Assembly: GCA_030068075.1 (NCBI GenBank) | Contig: CM057826.1 | Span: 47,956,558 to 48,020,557 of the forward strand | Source: Paguma larvata | Lineage: Eukaryota > Chordata > Mammalia > Carnivora > Viverridae | Length of the DNA: 64,000 nt | Direction of reading: 5' to 3' | Part shown: positions 1 through 11,400 of the stretch, piece by piece | Numbering within the stretch: the stretch's first letter is position 1 | How the letters are laid out: each line of letters begins with the position of its first letter | Program-made: the position numbers and the translations under genes | Notes under the pieces: generated by a model | What the model saw: only the letters and a program-made list of their open reading frames with translations | Databases searched by the model: none | Told to the model about the DNA's origin: nothing

Positions 1-1200
1 TCATCGAGAAGGTCTTCCATATAAAAGATTAATAAATAATATGGTTAGGAAGCCTAGGATTCATTCTGGGCCCTTCAGTACCCCTGAAAGAAATAGGCAA
101 ATTGGACAGAAATCAAAGAAGGGAAGCCACGAGGATTAAAGAGAACAGCAGCGGGAGCTACTTATAAGGGTTCCCGCAGCACCAGCCAGGAATAAGCAGA
201 GCTCAGGGAGGACAAAAAGGCCTGAGGATCAAATGCTCTCCCCGAGCAAGGGTGTAGGCACACCGATGAAGGGAAAGAATTGCTCGGGGTCACGCGAAGG
301 GGTAGAGCAGAGAGGAATGGGATGTAATTACAGAAAGGAAAACTTGGGCTGAATATCAGGGCAACCTTCTTAAGCACGGGCTCAATTCGAGTGCGGAATG
401 GCTTCCCAAGGGAGGCAGTGGAAGCCCCATCGCTTGAGGTGCATAAAGCCACTGGACAAAGAGCTGAGAAAGAGAGTGTGAGCAACAATCTGCCTGCACA
501 GGAGGTGGGACAGGTGACCTCGCAGGGCCGCATGGCTCCGCACTTCAATGACACGTCAAGATATATTTCATCAGGCACCCACTGGTGAAAGCCTAAAGCA
601 TTGTCCCCCCACACACACCCTTGGCCATTGTGCTTTCTCAATACGCCACTCAAGAAACATTCCCATTCACTTCAAGAGACCCTCCACGGCTCCTTGCTGC
701 CAGCGAGAGCCGTGAGAATAATGTCTCGCATTGGACCCTGCGTGTTCACACTTTAAGGCAAAACACGGCTTTGAAGGAGGAATTTTAACTCTGGCTCCAG
801 TGCCTTAGTCTATGCTCCTAGAACTGGGATATTTTTATTTTGTTTTGTGCAAGACCCTTTCGAAATTAAAAGAAACTCCTTATCTTTATTACAGGATCCT
901 GAACGGCCAATATAAAATTGTGATACTTTCATATAGTCCCCAAATTGATTAAATGGCTCCATTTTCTTCCATGGAAGAGTTCAATGTTTCTAACATGGAC
1001 CATAGTGCCCACGATGACATGACCTCTGTGGCCTCACCTTTCCCCTTCCCGCCCTTCCTCTTCCCTCCCCTCTGCCAACCATTATGTGCCTTTTAGAATT
1101 TCCCAAACCACCTGTGTTCTCTCCTCCTCCAGGACACTGTCCCTGCTGTTCACACTCTCCCAAATATTCTCATGCTCTCCCTATCTTTATCGCTGTACTC
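1..1200. other. Unique non-coding sequence, no gene recognised
   Basis: I see no repeat or known gene here. The minus strand of 162-653 is open for 163 codons from an ATG, and a shorter plus-strand frame overlaps it at 391-588. The predicted peptide has no domain I recognise, and a frame of this length is expected about once by chance in 64 kb read in six frames. 1020-1080 is pyrimidine-rich. Confidence 0.6.
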
Positions 1201-1536
1201 ACCTGCTTAGGCTGCCATTACAAAATCCCACAGTTCAGAGTGGATTAAACAAAAGAAATTTCTTTCTCACAGTTCTGGAAGCTGGGAAGTCCAAGATCAG
1301 GGTGCTAGCACAAGTGGGTTCTGGTGACTTCTTCCTTACCCTCATGCAGCTGACAGAGAGTGAGCTCTGGACTCTCTTTTTTTATAAGGGCACTAATCCC
1401 ATCATGGAGGCTTCCCCCTCATGACCTCATCTAAACCTAATCACTTCCCAAAGGTCCCGCCTCTTTATGCCATCATATGGGCATTAGGGCTTCAACATAT
1501 GAATTTGAGGGAGACACAAACATTCAGTCCCTAACA
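1201..1536 (-). mobile_element. MaLR-type LTR fragment (MST/MLT1-like), minus strand
   Basis: Read on the minus strand this matches the remembered layout of ERVL-MaLR solitary LTRs. The order is a 'ttcatatgttgaagccctaa' block near 1490, a 'tgaggtcat' block near 1430, 'cttataa' near 1385, a 'cttggacttcccagc' block near 1290, then 'cagaactgtgagaaagaaat' and a terminal 'ccacccagtc'-type stretch. No internal retroviral coding sequence is attached, so it is a solitary LTR with no protein. MST versus MLT1 cannot be settled by eye. Confidence 0.65.
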
Positions 1537-1649
1537 TTCTACTGCTCCTCTTCCTTCAGGACACAGACTTAAACGTTAGCTTCACTAAGTCTTTCTGATT
1601 TGGCAAAGACTGGATTGGCACCTAAGGCATCCCAGACTTCACAAAGTCA

Positions 1650-1805
1650 TTTAATACAACATGTGTTTACTTGTTCTACTTTCTCACCAGTCCATGGGCA
1701 TATAGAAACTGTGCCCATCTTACTCTCTGCTAGAACTCTGAAACCTGGCACACAGGGTGTTCCTTTACCCAGTAAATGAATCAAGAAGGAGCACAATAAA
1801 TGGGG
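1650..1805 (+). mobile_element. Possible L2 3' end
   Basis: The order of 'tgggcatatagaaactgtgcc', 'cctggcacacagg' and a terminal 'agtaaatgaatcaa' resembles the 3' end of LINE2, but divergence is high. It could be chance resemblance. Confidence 0.3.
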
Positions 1806-1844
1806 TCCATGGGCATCTGATGCTCCTTATAGACACAATGCATA

Positions 1845-2320
1845 CTTGAGTACTTAACATGTGCAGGACAAGGACTGGGTCTTCTGGGGAATGCACAGAT
1901 GAACTAGAAACTGATCCTCAAAGGCTTAAGGCTAGACAAGAAGAGAAGATACACATATAAATAACCTGATCCTAAGGTACAAAGCTAAATAAGCCATAAG
2001 ACATAGTGCTTCAGAAATTCAGAGGCAGGACACACATTTCCAGCTGGGTTGGGGGAAGGAAGATGGGAAGACTTCCCGGGAGAGGCTGGTAAAACATGAG
2101 ATGTGGAGATGACGCCCAGGAAGTGGGTGTACCACAAAGAGAGACCAGAATAAGCAAAGGCACAGAAGCTGGAAACCACCAGCATCTTTGTCTCAATAAT
2201 AGAATTAAACTAAAATTCAATTCTAGGGAGGCTACCTTGGTCACAAGTATCTAGAACATAAAGCTTCAACCATATTATATACCCAAAGGAGTGACACAAT
2301 CAGATTTCACTCTGTGGTGT
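1845..2320. mobile_element. Ancient mammalian interspersed repeat, family uncertain
   Basis: The stretch follows the pattern of a very common old repeat. It has a 'tacttaacatgtgcaggac' opening, 'agcaaaggcacagaagc' in the middle, and 'ggagtgacacaatcagattt' near 2290. Similar segments recur at 4815-5065 and 22385-23060. I cannot name the family with certainty; an L2-related one is likely. Confidence 0.4.
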
Positions 2321-3095
2321 GTGATTTGGTGGGAAGTGGGCTACGATTTGTGAGAAAACCTACAGTCTTCTACTTTTCAAGCAACCAACCAATGAGTAGT
2401 TAGTATTCTTGAAGGGCCAAACATGTCTTCTCTCCTGGGTGGGGGGAGGCTATAGAGCAGCCCCTTGCCTCAGAAATCATCTAACCAATTGTTGTTGTGG
2501 AAATCTGTCCTCCTTAGAACAATGGAGCCCAGGATCCTGCATAGGGACACGACTACCAAGTTAACATAAGCCCTGGCTTTATGAAGTCTGAATATTCTAA
2601 TCTGGAATTCTGAAAGAGTCTCAGGGAATCTCAAGTCTCAAGCCCTCTTATCACTTCCTCATTAAGGACTTTGCGCAGGGGTTTCTTTAGTCCCCATCCA
2701 ACTTCTAGCCCTCATGTTTCATTTACCTGGAGGACTGTTGTAGTGTCTGACCTTGCCCTGATGCATTCTGGGATGGTTTCCCTTGCCCCCACTTCTATTT
2801 AGCATTACTGTCAGTTGCATCTTTGCTGGTGAGAGAGCCACATAGCAACCAGTCAAATGGAAATGTAGGGATGGCACCTGCAAATAGCTTCACCTGGGAG
2901 AAGAGAGACTTGGAGACTGTGCCCGGATGTTTAGTCAGCCTACACACCTGGTGAAACTCAAAGGGGAGGATTTGACAAAGAATGGAAGGTCCCACATGAG
3001 ATGGGAGTGAGTTGAGGGAGGAATGATAACTGGGACAGCATCTATTATTGCTATTTGCAGAACTACAAGATTCCAGGCCATTCAAGTATATTTCC
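2321..3095. other. Unique non-coding sequence
   Basis: No repeat, RNA gene or supported coding frame is visible. The minus-strand frame at 2795-3085 has no recognisable domain. Confidence 0.55.
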
Positions 3096-3099
3096 CTCT

Positions 3100-3275
3100 A
3101 ATCCTCTGAAGCTCAAGTAAGATTAGTCCACTGTGAAAGCCCAGGAAACAAAGGCATAGAGAGGCAAAAGACTTCCCCAATGCCAGACATCTGACAAGTG
3201 GTGGGGCTGGGATTTGAACCAAGGTTTGTGTGACTCCAGAGCCCAGGATCTCAACCATTTTGCTATGCCATTTGG
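3100..3275 (-). mobile_element. MIR SINE fragment, minus strand
   Basis: The reverse complement carries the MIR core. In plus-strand order there is an 'aggcatagagaggcaaaagac' block, 'ggctgggatttgaacca' near 3207 and 'tccagagcccaggatctcaacca' near 3235. MIR is an ancient tRNA-derived SINE spread by L2 enzymes and is now immobile. Confidence 0.8.
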
Positions 3276-3279
3276 TTGC

Positions 3280-4585
3280 CGTTTTTCTTGGAATAATCTT
3301 GGGGAGACAAAAAGAATAGACAGGTTGTTTATTGGCAAGACACCCTTTTTCCAGCCTTTTTATAAGGGTGGAAGATGAATTAAACTCTTTCTGCACAGCT
3401 AGTCTTCTGACCTCCACTGGTCAAATGGATTCTGACAGGAAGTGGATCCCCAGTCAAGGGTGCTTCCCTGTGGACCAACTCTGGTACAAAACCACTCTGG
3501 ATGAAAGGATGGCCTATGGATGAGTTGAAACCAATTATTATTATAATCATTATCCATGTAACATTTGGGCAGGAGGTAGCTCCTGACAGTTTCTTGTGAG
3601 AAGTTATGTCTGTCTGACTGAGCAGAGTTTAATTGAAAATGTCAACCACCTCGAAGATCATTAAGGTGAAGCTCTTAGCCTCAAGAAAAGACAAAACTGA
3701 AAACAATCATCTGTTGCTGCTTACAACCAGCTGTGTTGGGGTGGACAGAAAACAAAACAGTGAACATATGGCACTTGGGGCTTTTTGTAAGCCATTCAAG
3801 CGCCAAATCCTCAGGTTTGCTGTGAGAGAAAGAGATACTCATTCTAAAACACATTTTGGGAAGAATGATAATGTGAGGGGCTGGATCCATGCAATCAGGA
3901 CTGAACAGGTCACGTCAGGAACACATACAACTGCAGTGAATCTCATTTGGAGAATGACTTCTTGAGGTGCTGTTCTTGGTTATTCTGACACAAAGCAACC
4001 AGTGAAACAGAACCACCTATAGTCCAAGCCTAATAATATTGTGAGTGGCTGAGTAGAATATTCATCTTGTCTTTCGGTCCCATTCCCCCCCACATAAGCA
4101 CACTCTGTGCACACAAGCACACACACTTGTGCACATATGCACACATACATCATCAGAGACTGTCACTCAATTATACAAACTCAGCCAAGAAGTCTAAGAT
4201 ACACTAAACATCTGGGAGCCTTGGTATATTTGTAAATAGTTTCCAGCTGATATTCCTTTACTACTTTTTGAAGTAGCAAAAAACATGTCACTCGTAGAGA
4301 AAAGATGCACTTTATAAATATGCGATATTCTTTTTACTACAAATACTGAAAACAAAAAAGGAAGAAGTGGTAAAATTCTGACATTAACACATAGATCATT
4401 TAGGTGATGGTTCTGAAAAACCGTGCTCCTTAAAATAAAATATATATATGGTGCTACATAATATGCTTTCTTCCCATTGTGAAGCAGTGTCCTTAGATAT
4501 CACCAAATTTAGCATTGTGTCACTGTATTTTATGAACCCCCCATCTGGTGATACACAGGGTACATCAAACACAAAATCAGGAGCT
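3280..4585. other. Unique non-coding sequence with a CA-rich patch
   Basis: There is no supported gene. An open plus frame of 110 codons at 3633-3965 has no recognisable family. 4083-4150 is an irregular CA-rich low-complexity stretch. Confidence 0.5.
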
Positions 4586-4589
4586 AGTT

Positions 4590-4805
4590 GTCAAAGGCTC
4601 TGTCTATAGAATCAGACAATCTGTGTTCAAATCTGGACTGAACAACTGACTAGGTGTGTAACCTTGGTCAAATTACTTTAGCTCTTTAAGCCTCAGTAAC
4701 TTCATTTGTAAATTGGAGATAAAAGCAGTACCTAGAGCCCTTAAGGAAAAAGCACTTCGCACAGCGTTTGACACATGGAAAGCCCTCAGTAAGTAGGAGT
4801 TGTGG
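4590..4805 (+). mobile_element. MIR SINE, plus strand, nearly full length
   Basis: MIR blocks occur in order: 'gaatcagacaatctgtgttcaaatc', 'aggtgtgtaaccttggtcaaatta', 'agcctcagtaacttcatttgtaaa', then 'gacacatggaaagccctcagtaag'. The order and orientation fit the MIR consensus over about 215 bases. Confidence 0.85.
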
Positions 4806-4814
4806 TTAAGCTTC

Positions 4815-5065
4815 AGTGAGCACTAGGTCTGGGTGAGTGGTAACAGATTACCCACCAGCTATCATGAATTTCAAACAGGTGTTCTAATTTCATATCCAAG
4901 GAAACCAGGAACCAGTGAAGGTTTCTGAAGGAGTGGTATGATAAAGAAGCCTCTAAGGAAGCTGATACCGTGGGGTTTTATATACTATAAGGGAGAAATG
5001 CAGAGTGCAGAGACCACCTAGAAAGCCTCTGTGAAGGTCCAAGCTAACTCCATCGGTCTCTAAAC
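4815..5065. mobile_element. Ancient mammalian interspersed repeat, family uncertain
   Basis: 'aaccagtgaaggtttctgaa' followed by 'ggagtggtatgataaa' resembles the same family as 1845-2320 and 22385-23060. The copy is diverged and incomplete, and directly follows the MIR. Confidence 0.4.
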
Positions 5066-5114
5066 GAGAATGGTAGAAATGCCAAAAGCAAGGAAAGAGG
5101 CTTTACAAGAATAT

Positions 5115-5273
5115 TTTTCAAGAAAGAAGAGGAAGAAGAGGAAGAGAGGAGAAGAAAAAGGAGAAAAGAGGAGAGGAGAAAAAGAGAAAGAAAGGGAGGG
5201 AGGGAGGATGGTGAGGAAGGAGAAAGAAAAGAAAGAAGCAAGGAAGGAAAGAAAGAAGGGAGGGAGGGAGAAC
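5115..5273 (+). repeat. Purine-only tract (GAAA/GGAA/GAGG mix)
   Basis: About 160 bases are almost entirely A and G on the plus strand, with irregular gaaa, gaag and ggga units and two short gggagggaggga blocks. It explains the Lys/Glu/Arg-rich frame on the plus strand and the Ser/Leu/Pro-rich frames on the minus strand, which are not genes. Such tracts can adopt triplex (H-DNA) structure. Confidence 0.9.
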
Positions 5274-5414
5274 AGAGTATTGTTCTGTTTTGTTTCTTTT
5301 TTTTAGAAAAACCAAGACAGTGGCCAAAACAACACACAGACCCATCATCATTCTAACTAGACAGTATTTAGGGATCCCTCAGGGCTGTCTTCCAGAGTCT
5401 AAAAGTTTCCTGAT

Positions 5415-5550
5415 GTCCATTCATTCAATTTATTCAGCAAGTCTTTACTGGGTACTCACTATGTAGGCACCATGCTAGGCTCTGAAAACACAGATATGAA
5501 GAAAGACCACAAAACTGCTCTTTTGGAGCTTATAATCTAGATGTACAAAT
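5415..5550 (-). mobile_element. L2 3' end, minus strand
   Basis: 'cattcattcaatttattcag', 'actgggtactcactatgtag', 'gcaccatgctaggctctga' and 'ggagcttataatctag' are the reverse complement of the L2 3' UTR and tail, in the expected order. Confidence 0.75.
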
Positions 5551-5554
5551 AGCT

Positions 5555-6388
5555 ATAAAATAATTAACTATAGAAATAATTCGTTAATGCTCATTATGCT
5601 ATGTGTTGTAAGTGGCATCTTTGGTCAGATCCAAAGTCCTGTGGAAAAGCTTCTAAACAGGTCCCTTACAGAATCTGAATATAAGACTTCCTACCTAACT
5701 TCCAGAATTAATCTGGCTTCTAGAATCAGGGGAGGCAAGCTGAATGGATTTTACATAAAGAGAATATCCATGCCTGTTCTAAGCAGCAGACTATAGGCCT
5801 GGGAAAGCTTTGACCCATCCTTGAAATCTCAGCTGAAGTGGTAAGCAGAAGGAGAGCAGAGGAGGGCCTGGAAGGGGGTGGGGGGTGGGTGAGAAGGAAG
5901 CACTGGAATATTCTATACAGCACAACTGCTGTAAGTCATGGTCAATCAAGTCACTTAGAATCGCTTCTCTAGTGATCTATGGAAAATAAGAAGATTAGAC
6001 AAAGTCAGCTATAGAAAATACCCGAGTCACCTTTGCTCTTCTCTCTATTGCAGGGAACAGCGTTCCTGCTTTGTCATGGCACTCCCTTCTTCCTATACTT
6101 CTCAACAAAGCACTGCAGGCAGCCACTTGCCATGGATTTGTATAAGCAGGAGAGACAAAATTGATTTTAAGTTCATTCACTTATTAAGGTCCTTTCTAAT
6201 CCATGCCATACCAACCTATAACTCTAGAGTGTAGGGGGTAAGCAGAAGAATTGCAGCCAATAGAAATTGTAAAGGATGAGTAACCATGTCAGAGCAAGCT
6301 ACACATGAAAGCAAAGTTGGAATGGGAATCATTTCCCTCGTATGTAGGAATAGGGGGTGAACAATAGAGATGTGGAACAGCTTGTTTT
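5555..6388. other. Unique non-coding sequence with a G-rich cluster
   Basis: No gene is supported. 5864-5889 has four G runs on the plus strand with short loops, a possible G-quadruplex. Confidence 0.5.
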
Positions 6389-6403
6389 AAAAGTCCTTCC
6401 CTA

Positions 6404-6620
6404 GGGGCACCTGGGTGGCTCCGTCAGTTAAGCGTCCAACTTCGGCTCAGGTCATGATCTCGCAGTTCGTGGGTTGGAGACCTACGCTGGGCTCTGTGCT
6501 GACAGCCTGGAGCTTAGAGCCCGCTTCAGATTCTGTGTCTCCCTTTCTGCTCCTCCCCTTCTTGCACTCGTCTCTGTCTCTGTCTCTCTCTCTTTCTCTC
6601 AAAAATAAACATTAAAAAAA
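6404..6620 (+). mobile_element. Cat-type CAN-SINE (SINEC_Fc-like), full length
   Basis: It has the tRNA-derived head starting 'ggggcacctgggtggctc', the 'tgggctctgtgctgacagcc' middle block, a CT-rich region and the 'aaaaataaacattaaaa' tail. It is flanked by imperfect direct repeats, 'aagtccttcccta' before (6391-6403) and 'atgtccttctcta' after (6621-6633). This marks target-primed insertion by L1 machinery. Low divergence suggests a fairly recent insertion. Confidence 0.95.
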
Positions 6621-6634
6621 ATGTCCTTCTCTAA

Positions 6635-9240
6635 ATAGGTGAAGCATCCTTACTCCGTTAAAATCCAACCTTTGCCCTATAAAGCACTAGTTCTCTATTT
6701 TGCTCTAAAACTACAACATGAAAAATCCTAGCATATGCTGAAGAACAGGCAATGATCCTTAAAGGAGACAAATCCTTCATTTCTAGAGGATGGTGTGCTT
6801 CCTAAGAACTATTCAGGAGCCAAAAGGGACAGGCTGTCATGAGAAGCAGACATTCCAGTTTCCTACGATGGGGGTAGGTTGGGGGCATGCAGGGCAGTGT
6901 GACAACATCACCAGCATTCTCCCAGGGTGGAGCCCTCATCCCCTCCTTTGCTCAGGGTGATCTGGGTTCTTCTCACACATCTGCTCCTCTCTGTGATATC
7001 GGGAGAAGCCTGAGGGCACACCAATGGCAGCTTCTGCTTAGCCAAAGGATAAGGAAACTGGCTTACTACAAGATATAAATAGAGCAACAAAGACCCCCAT
7101 GGAGGAATATACATGGGAATGCTTAAAAAATAAAAGTATGCCGCTGGAGCAGGGGCATTATACAAGCATACTGAACAAGGGCCAAAACTGCTTAAAATGG
7201 TTCTCAAAAATATAAGTCTTTCTGAGATTGCTCCTCGGGTATGTTATTTTTATCAATTCCACTGGGATTAAGCATGGCCTAGAATCCCAGCTTGAAAGGG
7301 AAGAGCAAATGTTGCACTACCTCTCTCCGCATTCATCAGTACTCATCAGAAACCTGGATGTGGACACTCCTGACACTAAGAAAGCACAATTAAAGCCTGA
7401 GAGGAGGCCAGTCCCAGCTCCACCAGAGCCAGATGGACCCTACATGGTTTCCTTCCATCTCAAGCCCTGCCCGGCAGTCCTGCCTTTGACTGACATCTGA
7501 CATTCTTGTCTTCATGGACAGAGGAGCCGACCTCTTGATGGTTATCGACATCAGAAAATGTCATGTCTGAATATGCTTCAGCCAGACCTTCCTCCCTCAC
7601 TTCATTTCCTGCCTCCTGCCCCTCAGTTTATTTTAATTATACAATGAAAACTCTCAAGTATGGAATGGCTGCCTGCTATATCGCACAAGCCCTTAATTGT
7701 ACTCTGGAGTTGGATCGTGGCATTTTATCACCCTGCAATGGTAAAAGGCACATTTGCAACAGGAGTAGGTCATGGAATATTTTCTGGAAATGCCAATGGA
7801 TTTCAAGACCCCTCCTTTTTTATACCAGACATTTGTGATTTCATCTCTGGGTACGTGAGAATAGTAACTTCAGCCCCTTTTATACCGTTTCCTCCTCTCC
7901 TTATAATCCTATACAATTCCCCAACTTATTGATGAATATTAATATTTTAATACATAGTCACTTGTCTGTAATCCACAAAAGCAGTTGAACAGATTTAATT
8001 TGTATATTACCATAGATCCTATATCATGGTCGTGTGCAAATTTATAATCCCCCTTGCTCTTTTAAAACATTTTTATCAGTAAGAAGACAAATCACAATAG
8101 AGAAATTATGTTCAGGCTTTTCCTAAAACAAGCCATATTACAAGTAAGATGATTTCATAGAAGACAAAAAAGTGACCTGTGCCTAATCTAGACATGACTG
8201 GCCAAACTACGACTATGGTTCAAAAGACTACAGATGGCCCTCTTAACAAACACAGACCTTCCTCCATTGTGGGAATTCGGTAACTTCACTAAATGAGTCT
8301 CCTCAACCATTAACATGCTCTAACTCAAATGCATCCTACACATAACTAACCAATAACCTTCATGCTTGAGCTCTCCCATGTTGAATACTTATCCCCGAAT
8401 TCACACTAAGAACAAATTCTCTTCTGGGAACCACCATTCCCTAGCTCAATCCGAACCTCCAGGAAGCAGGGTTCATGAGTTCACATGGTTTATAAGTCAC
8501 GCTCACCACAGCAGTATTTTGCACATGACAGATTAATGTTGTATCACTTTTGAGCAATTCTCAGTGGTGTAATGGTGGTGCCTGTTCACAGATGTTTCCC
8601 TAATACTGAGAAGTAAAATGAAAGACTTCAAGCCTGCTTCCATGAAGGCAGTGAGCTAAGGAGAAATGGATTACTGATGCTTTATTGATGCTTACCAATG
8701 TTTTCTATTTCCTGGCCCAAAGGTGTCTGATTAATACTCATGAACCTGACTTCTCTTGGCACTCCTGCTTACTTCCCTTGGATGTTATTCACTTCAAGAC
8801 TTGGGAAGAAGCAAGTTTTATGTAACAAATCCATTCTTTAATCCTTAGTGAATGAACAGTAGCCAATGAAGAAGACCAACCTGTTCTTCATACTGTCATT
8901 TCCCAACAAAACTCAGTCACGATAGCAGTCCATTACGTGTGCTGTAGTCTGGCTTTTATGGAACTGAAAAGGAGCTGACTCATATTGGAAGTGCCCAGCC
9001 AGTGTCTTGCAAAGAGAAAATGCTTAATGAAAGTTATTTTGATGTCTTAAAAAAATACAAGATATCTTAAGAAATTCAATGCTGCTGAAGTTGGTACTGA
9101 CCTAAGGATCATGCAGAAAGTAATAGAGGTATTTTCCCAGTGGCCTAGCAGACACCTTCAGGTATGACATCTTTGAATCCGAGAAAGGAAAAGGTTACCA
9201 ATGAGTGATGTGAACTATCTGAAATCTCATCATGGCTGAA
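6635..9240. other. Unique non-coding sequence
   Basis: I recognise no repeat and no gene in this 2.6-kb stretch. Two overlapping plus-strand frames near 7563-7932 and one at 7228-7500 are 90-91 codons long. They carry no domain, and I see no convincing splice signals around them. Confidence 0.5.
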
Positions 9241-9944
9241 TATCTTGGGAGTTTGTAGTGTTAATTTGGTAGCATTTGTCCATAAGTCCCTTTCCTGACC
9301 ACTCTAATTCATGGTCACTCCCACCCTGAATCCCCCTATCCTGAGGTAGAAAGCAGGCAGGTGTGGTATCCAACTGGGGAGACCAAGGCCAGGGTACCTA
9401 GCTGCAGGCAACTGGTGCCACGTGAGAATGGCAGCCCCGTGTTGCTAGACCTTCTGACTTTTCAAGAGAAGATGGAGATTTGGATTTTTATATAAATCTC
9501 TCAATTTTTAAATAGCTCAAACTTGAAAACACAGAAAAATAAAAACCAAACGAAGCACATCAGACTGTGGGTTGGAACCCAGTGCGTGGTTTGCCATTTT
9601 GCAATCCCCGAACCCTTGGATTCATGTGGCACCGAATCACACACTGCTTTTGCCTTATTTCGCTTTTCACTTAGCAAGCTGTGACTTTCCAAATAGACTA
9701 TAAACACTTTTGACCCTGACACACTTTTGGCTGGGTGGGCCTGTGATGCCATGCGTTTACCAACAGAGACTGTATTATATACTGCCACGTTGAACAATGG
9801 CTACAGGCAGATGTAACATTTCCCCAAAGAGAGAATGCCAAAGCAAAAGAGGGAACTTGGCATCAACTTGAGTGAACGCTCCTCCTTCTCTACTCCATTC
9901 TTTTTTCTTCCTGGCAGGTGCATGTTCGCAATGGTGATTTCTCA

Positions 9945-10125
9945 TTTAATTGCTAAGTATTTCCACGGCAGAGTAAAATCCATCATGGGCCAGGCATGAG
10001 AGTATGCTAATTCCCCATCTCTTTGATAATGCAGAGATTCAATGGGGTCTTCTTCCCGCCAATGTGCGTTCATAAATGCCATTAATAGTAATGGGAGTCA
10101 AATGCAAAATATGACTGAGTAAGTA
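9945..10125. promoter_or_regulatory. Candidate conserved non-coding element
   Basis: The segment holds the POU-type octamer 'atgctaat' in 'gtatgctaattccc' near 10002, together with 'gccattaatagtaatggg' near 10078. Conservation cannot be tested here, so the call rests on motif content and the repeat-free setting. Confidence 0.25.
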
Positions 10126-10979
10126 GGCCCTAGTGCATGAAATATATTCTCAACCACAAGGACAAGCTGCCACACAGCTCACTGCCTTGTACTAAATTAG
10201 GGGCTGGGGATTCTCTGATTGGGACCAAGATGGTGATAATGCCAAAGAAAAAGAAAAAGCCAGTCCCTGTTCCCTGCTTATCCACTACCAAGACTATCCC
10301 TGACTTACAGGTCAGAGACAATGAGGAGCTTTGAAGCTTGAAAACAGAGACAGGGCGCAGAAAGATGCAAACTCCTGGCCTTGCGGGGGAATTAATGAAA
10401 CACAACTAAGCCGGCTCAACACTGCTGCCCTTCAGTCATCCCACCCACTAAAAGACACAGTTAAAAACCCGCCAGCTTTTATTAGCAGAAACAAACGAAG
10501 TCGACTACCGAGCACTCAGGAGTTTTTCATCCTGAAAGTCCAGGATGGCTTTGGCATAATAAAGGTCATATCTCCTAACCACGCTAATGTTCACAGAGCA
10601 ACCTGAGCTCCAGGCAAGGGCCAGGCTGGCTTCTCAGTATTCCCCCTGTAGAAGGTGTTGCCGATTAAACTATCACATTTCAAAGGGCTCCTTACAGTAA
10701 ATAGGAAAGAAAGGAAAAAAGAGATCCAGGGCCTTTTGTTAGTCAAAAAGCTAGGGAAAGGCGATAATTAACCCATTTTTGTAGAGAAATCATTTGGACA
10801 AAAGTCAAGGGATTTACCACCCTGTCAATTGTTAAGTCTAGATAAGGACATTATATTCCACGGCACAAAGGGTGACTGAGATGGTGAATGGAAAGTAGGC
10901 CACTACTACTACTTTACCTCACATCTGAAAAAAGACTTTTTTTTTGTCCTCCTGATGCAGTGATGGACTAAAGGATTTT

Positions 10980-11400
10980 TCCCCCCTTGCACTAAAAACA
11001 TAACTTCAGAGCCTGGCTTTTGCATTTTGTTAAATATTCAAAGGTATTGTGCAATTAGCATGTCATTAATGAATAATTAATTACAGCTAAAGCAGCTTTC
11101 AGATTTTTGCAGCTAAATTATTTAAACAGCAAATATAACAATACCATGCAATGCTCTCATTCGGTTTTTTGTTATTGCATTATTTGAAAGGAACGGCAAT
11201 ATTACTTTTCATTAGTCGCAAGAATTATGTGCAACAAAAGCTGTTTTCATTTTTTTTTTTTACCTAAAAGTTGCTTCATGTGCCCTAAAAGGGAAAATTA
11301 ATTCAATTCAGATTAGATTTCCTAAGAATTAATTAGCTGCAAATATCTGAAAACTGTGGCTAGGGATATAAGGCTTAGATATCTGAACTTGAAAGAAAAA
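10980..11400. promoter_or_regulatory. Candidate enhancer with clustered homeodomain-type sites
   Basis: Within about 350 bases there are several ATTA-based cores: 'gcaattagc' near 11051, 'cattaatgaataattaatta' at 11064-11083, 'ttattgcattat' near 11171, 'aattaattca' near 11297 and 'gaattaattagctgc' at 11326-11340. Short GC-containing spacers such as 'gctaaagcagctttcag' separate them. This is the composition of many deeply conserved vertebrate enhancers. No conservation data are available, so the call is inference. Confidence 0.35.

Noticed and set aside
5044..5351. Open frames on both strands with Lys/Glu or Ser/Leu runs
   Set aside because: They are the two readings of a purine-only tract.
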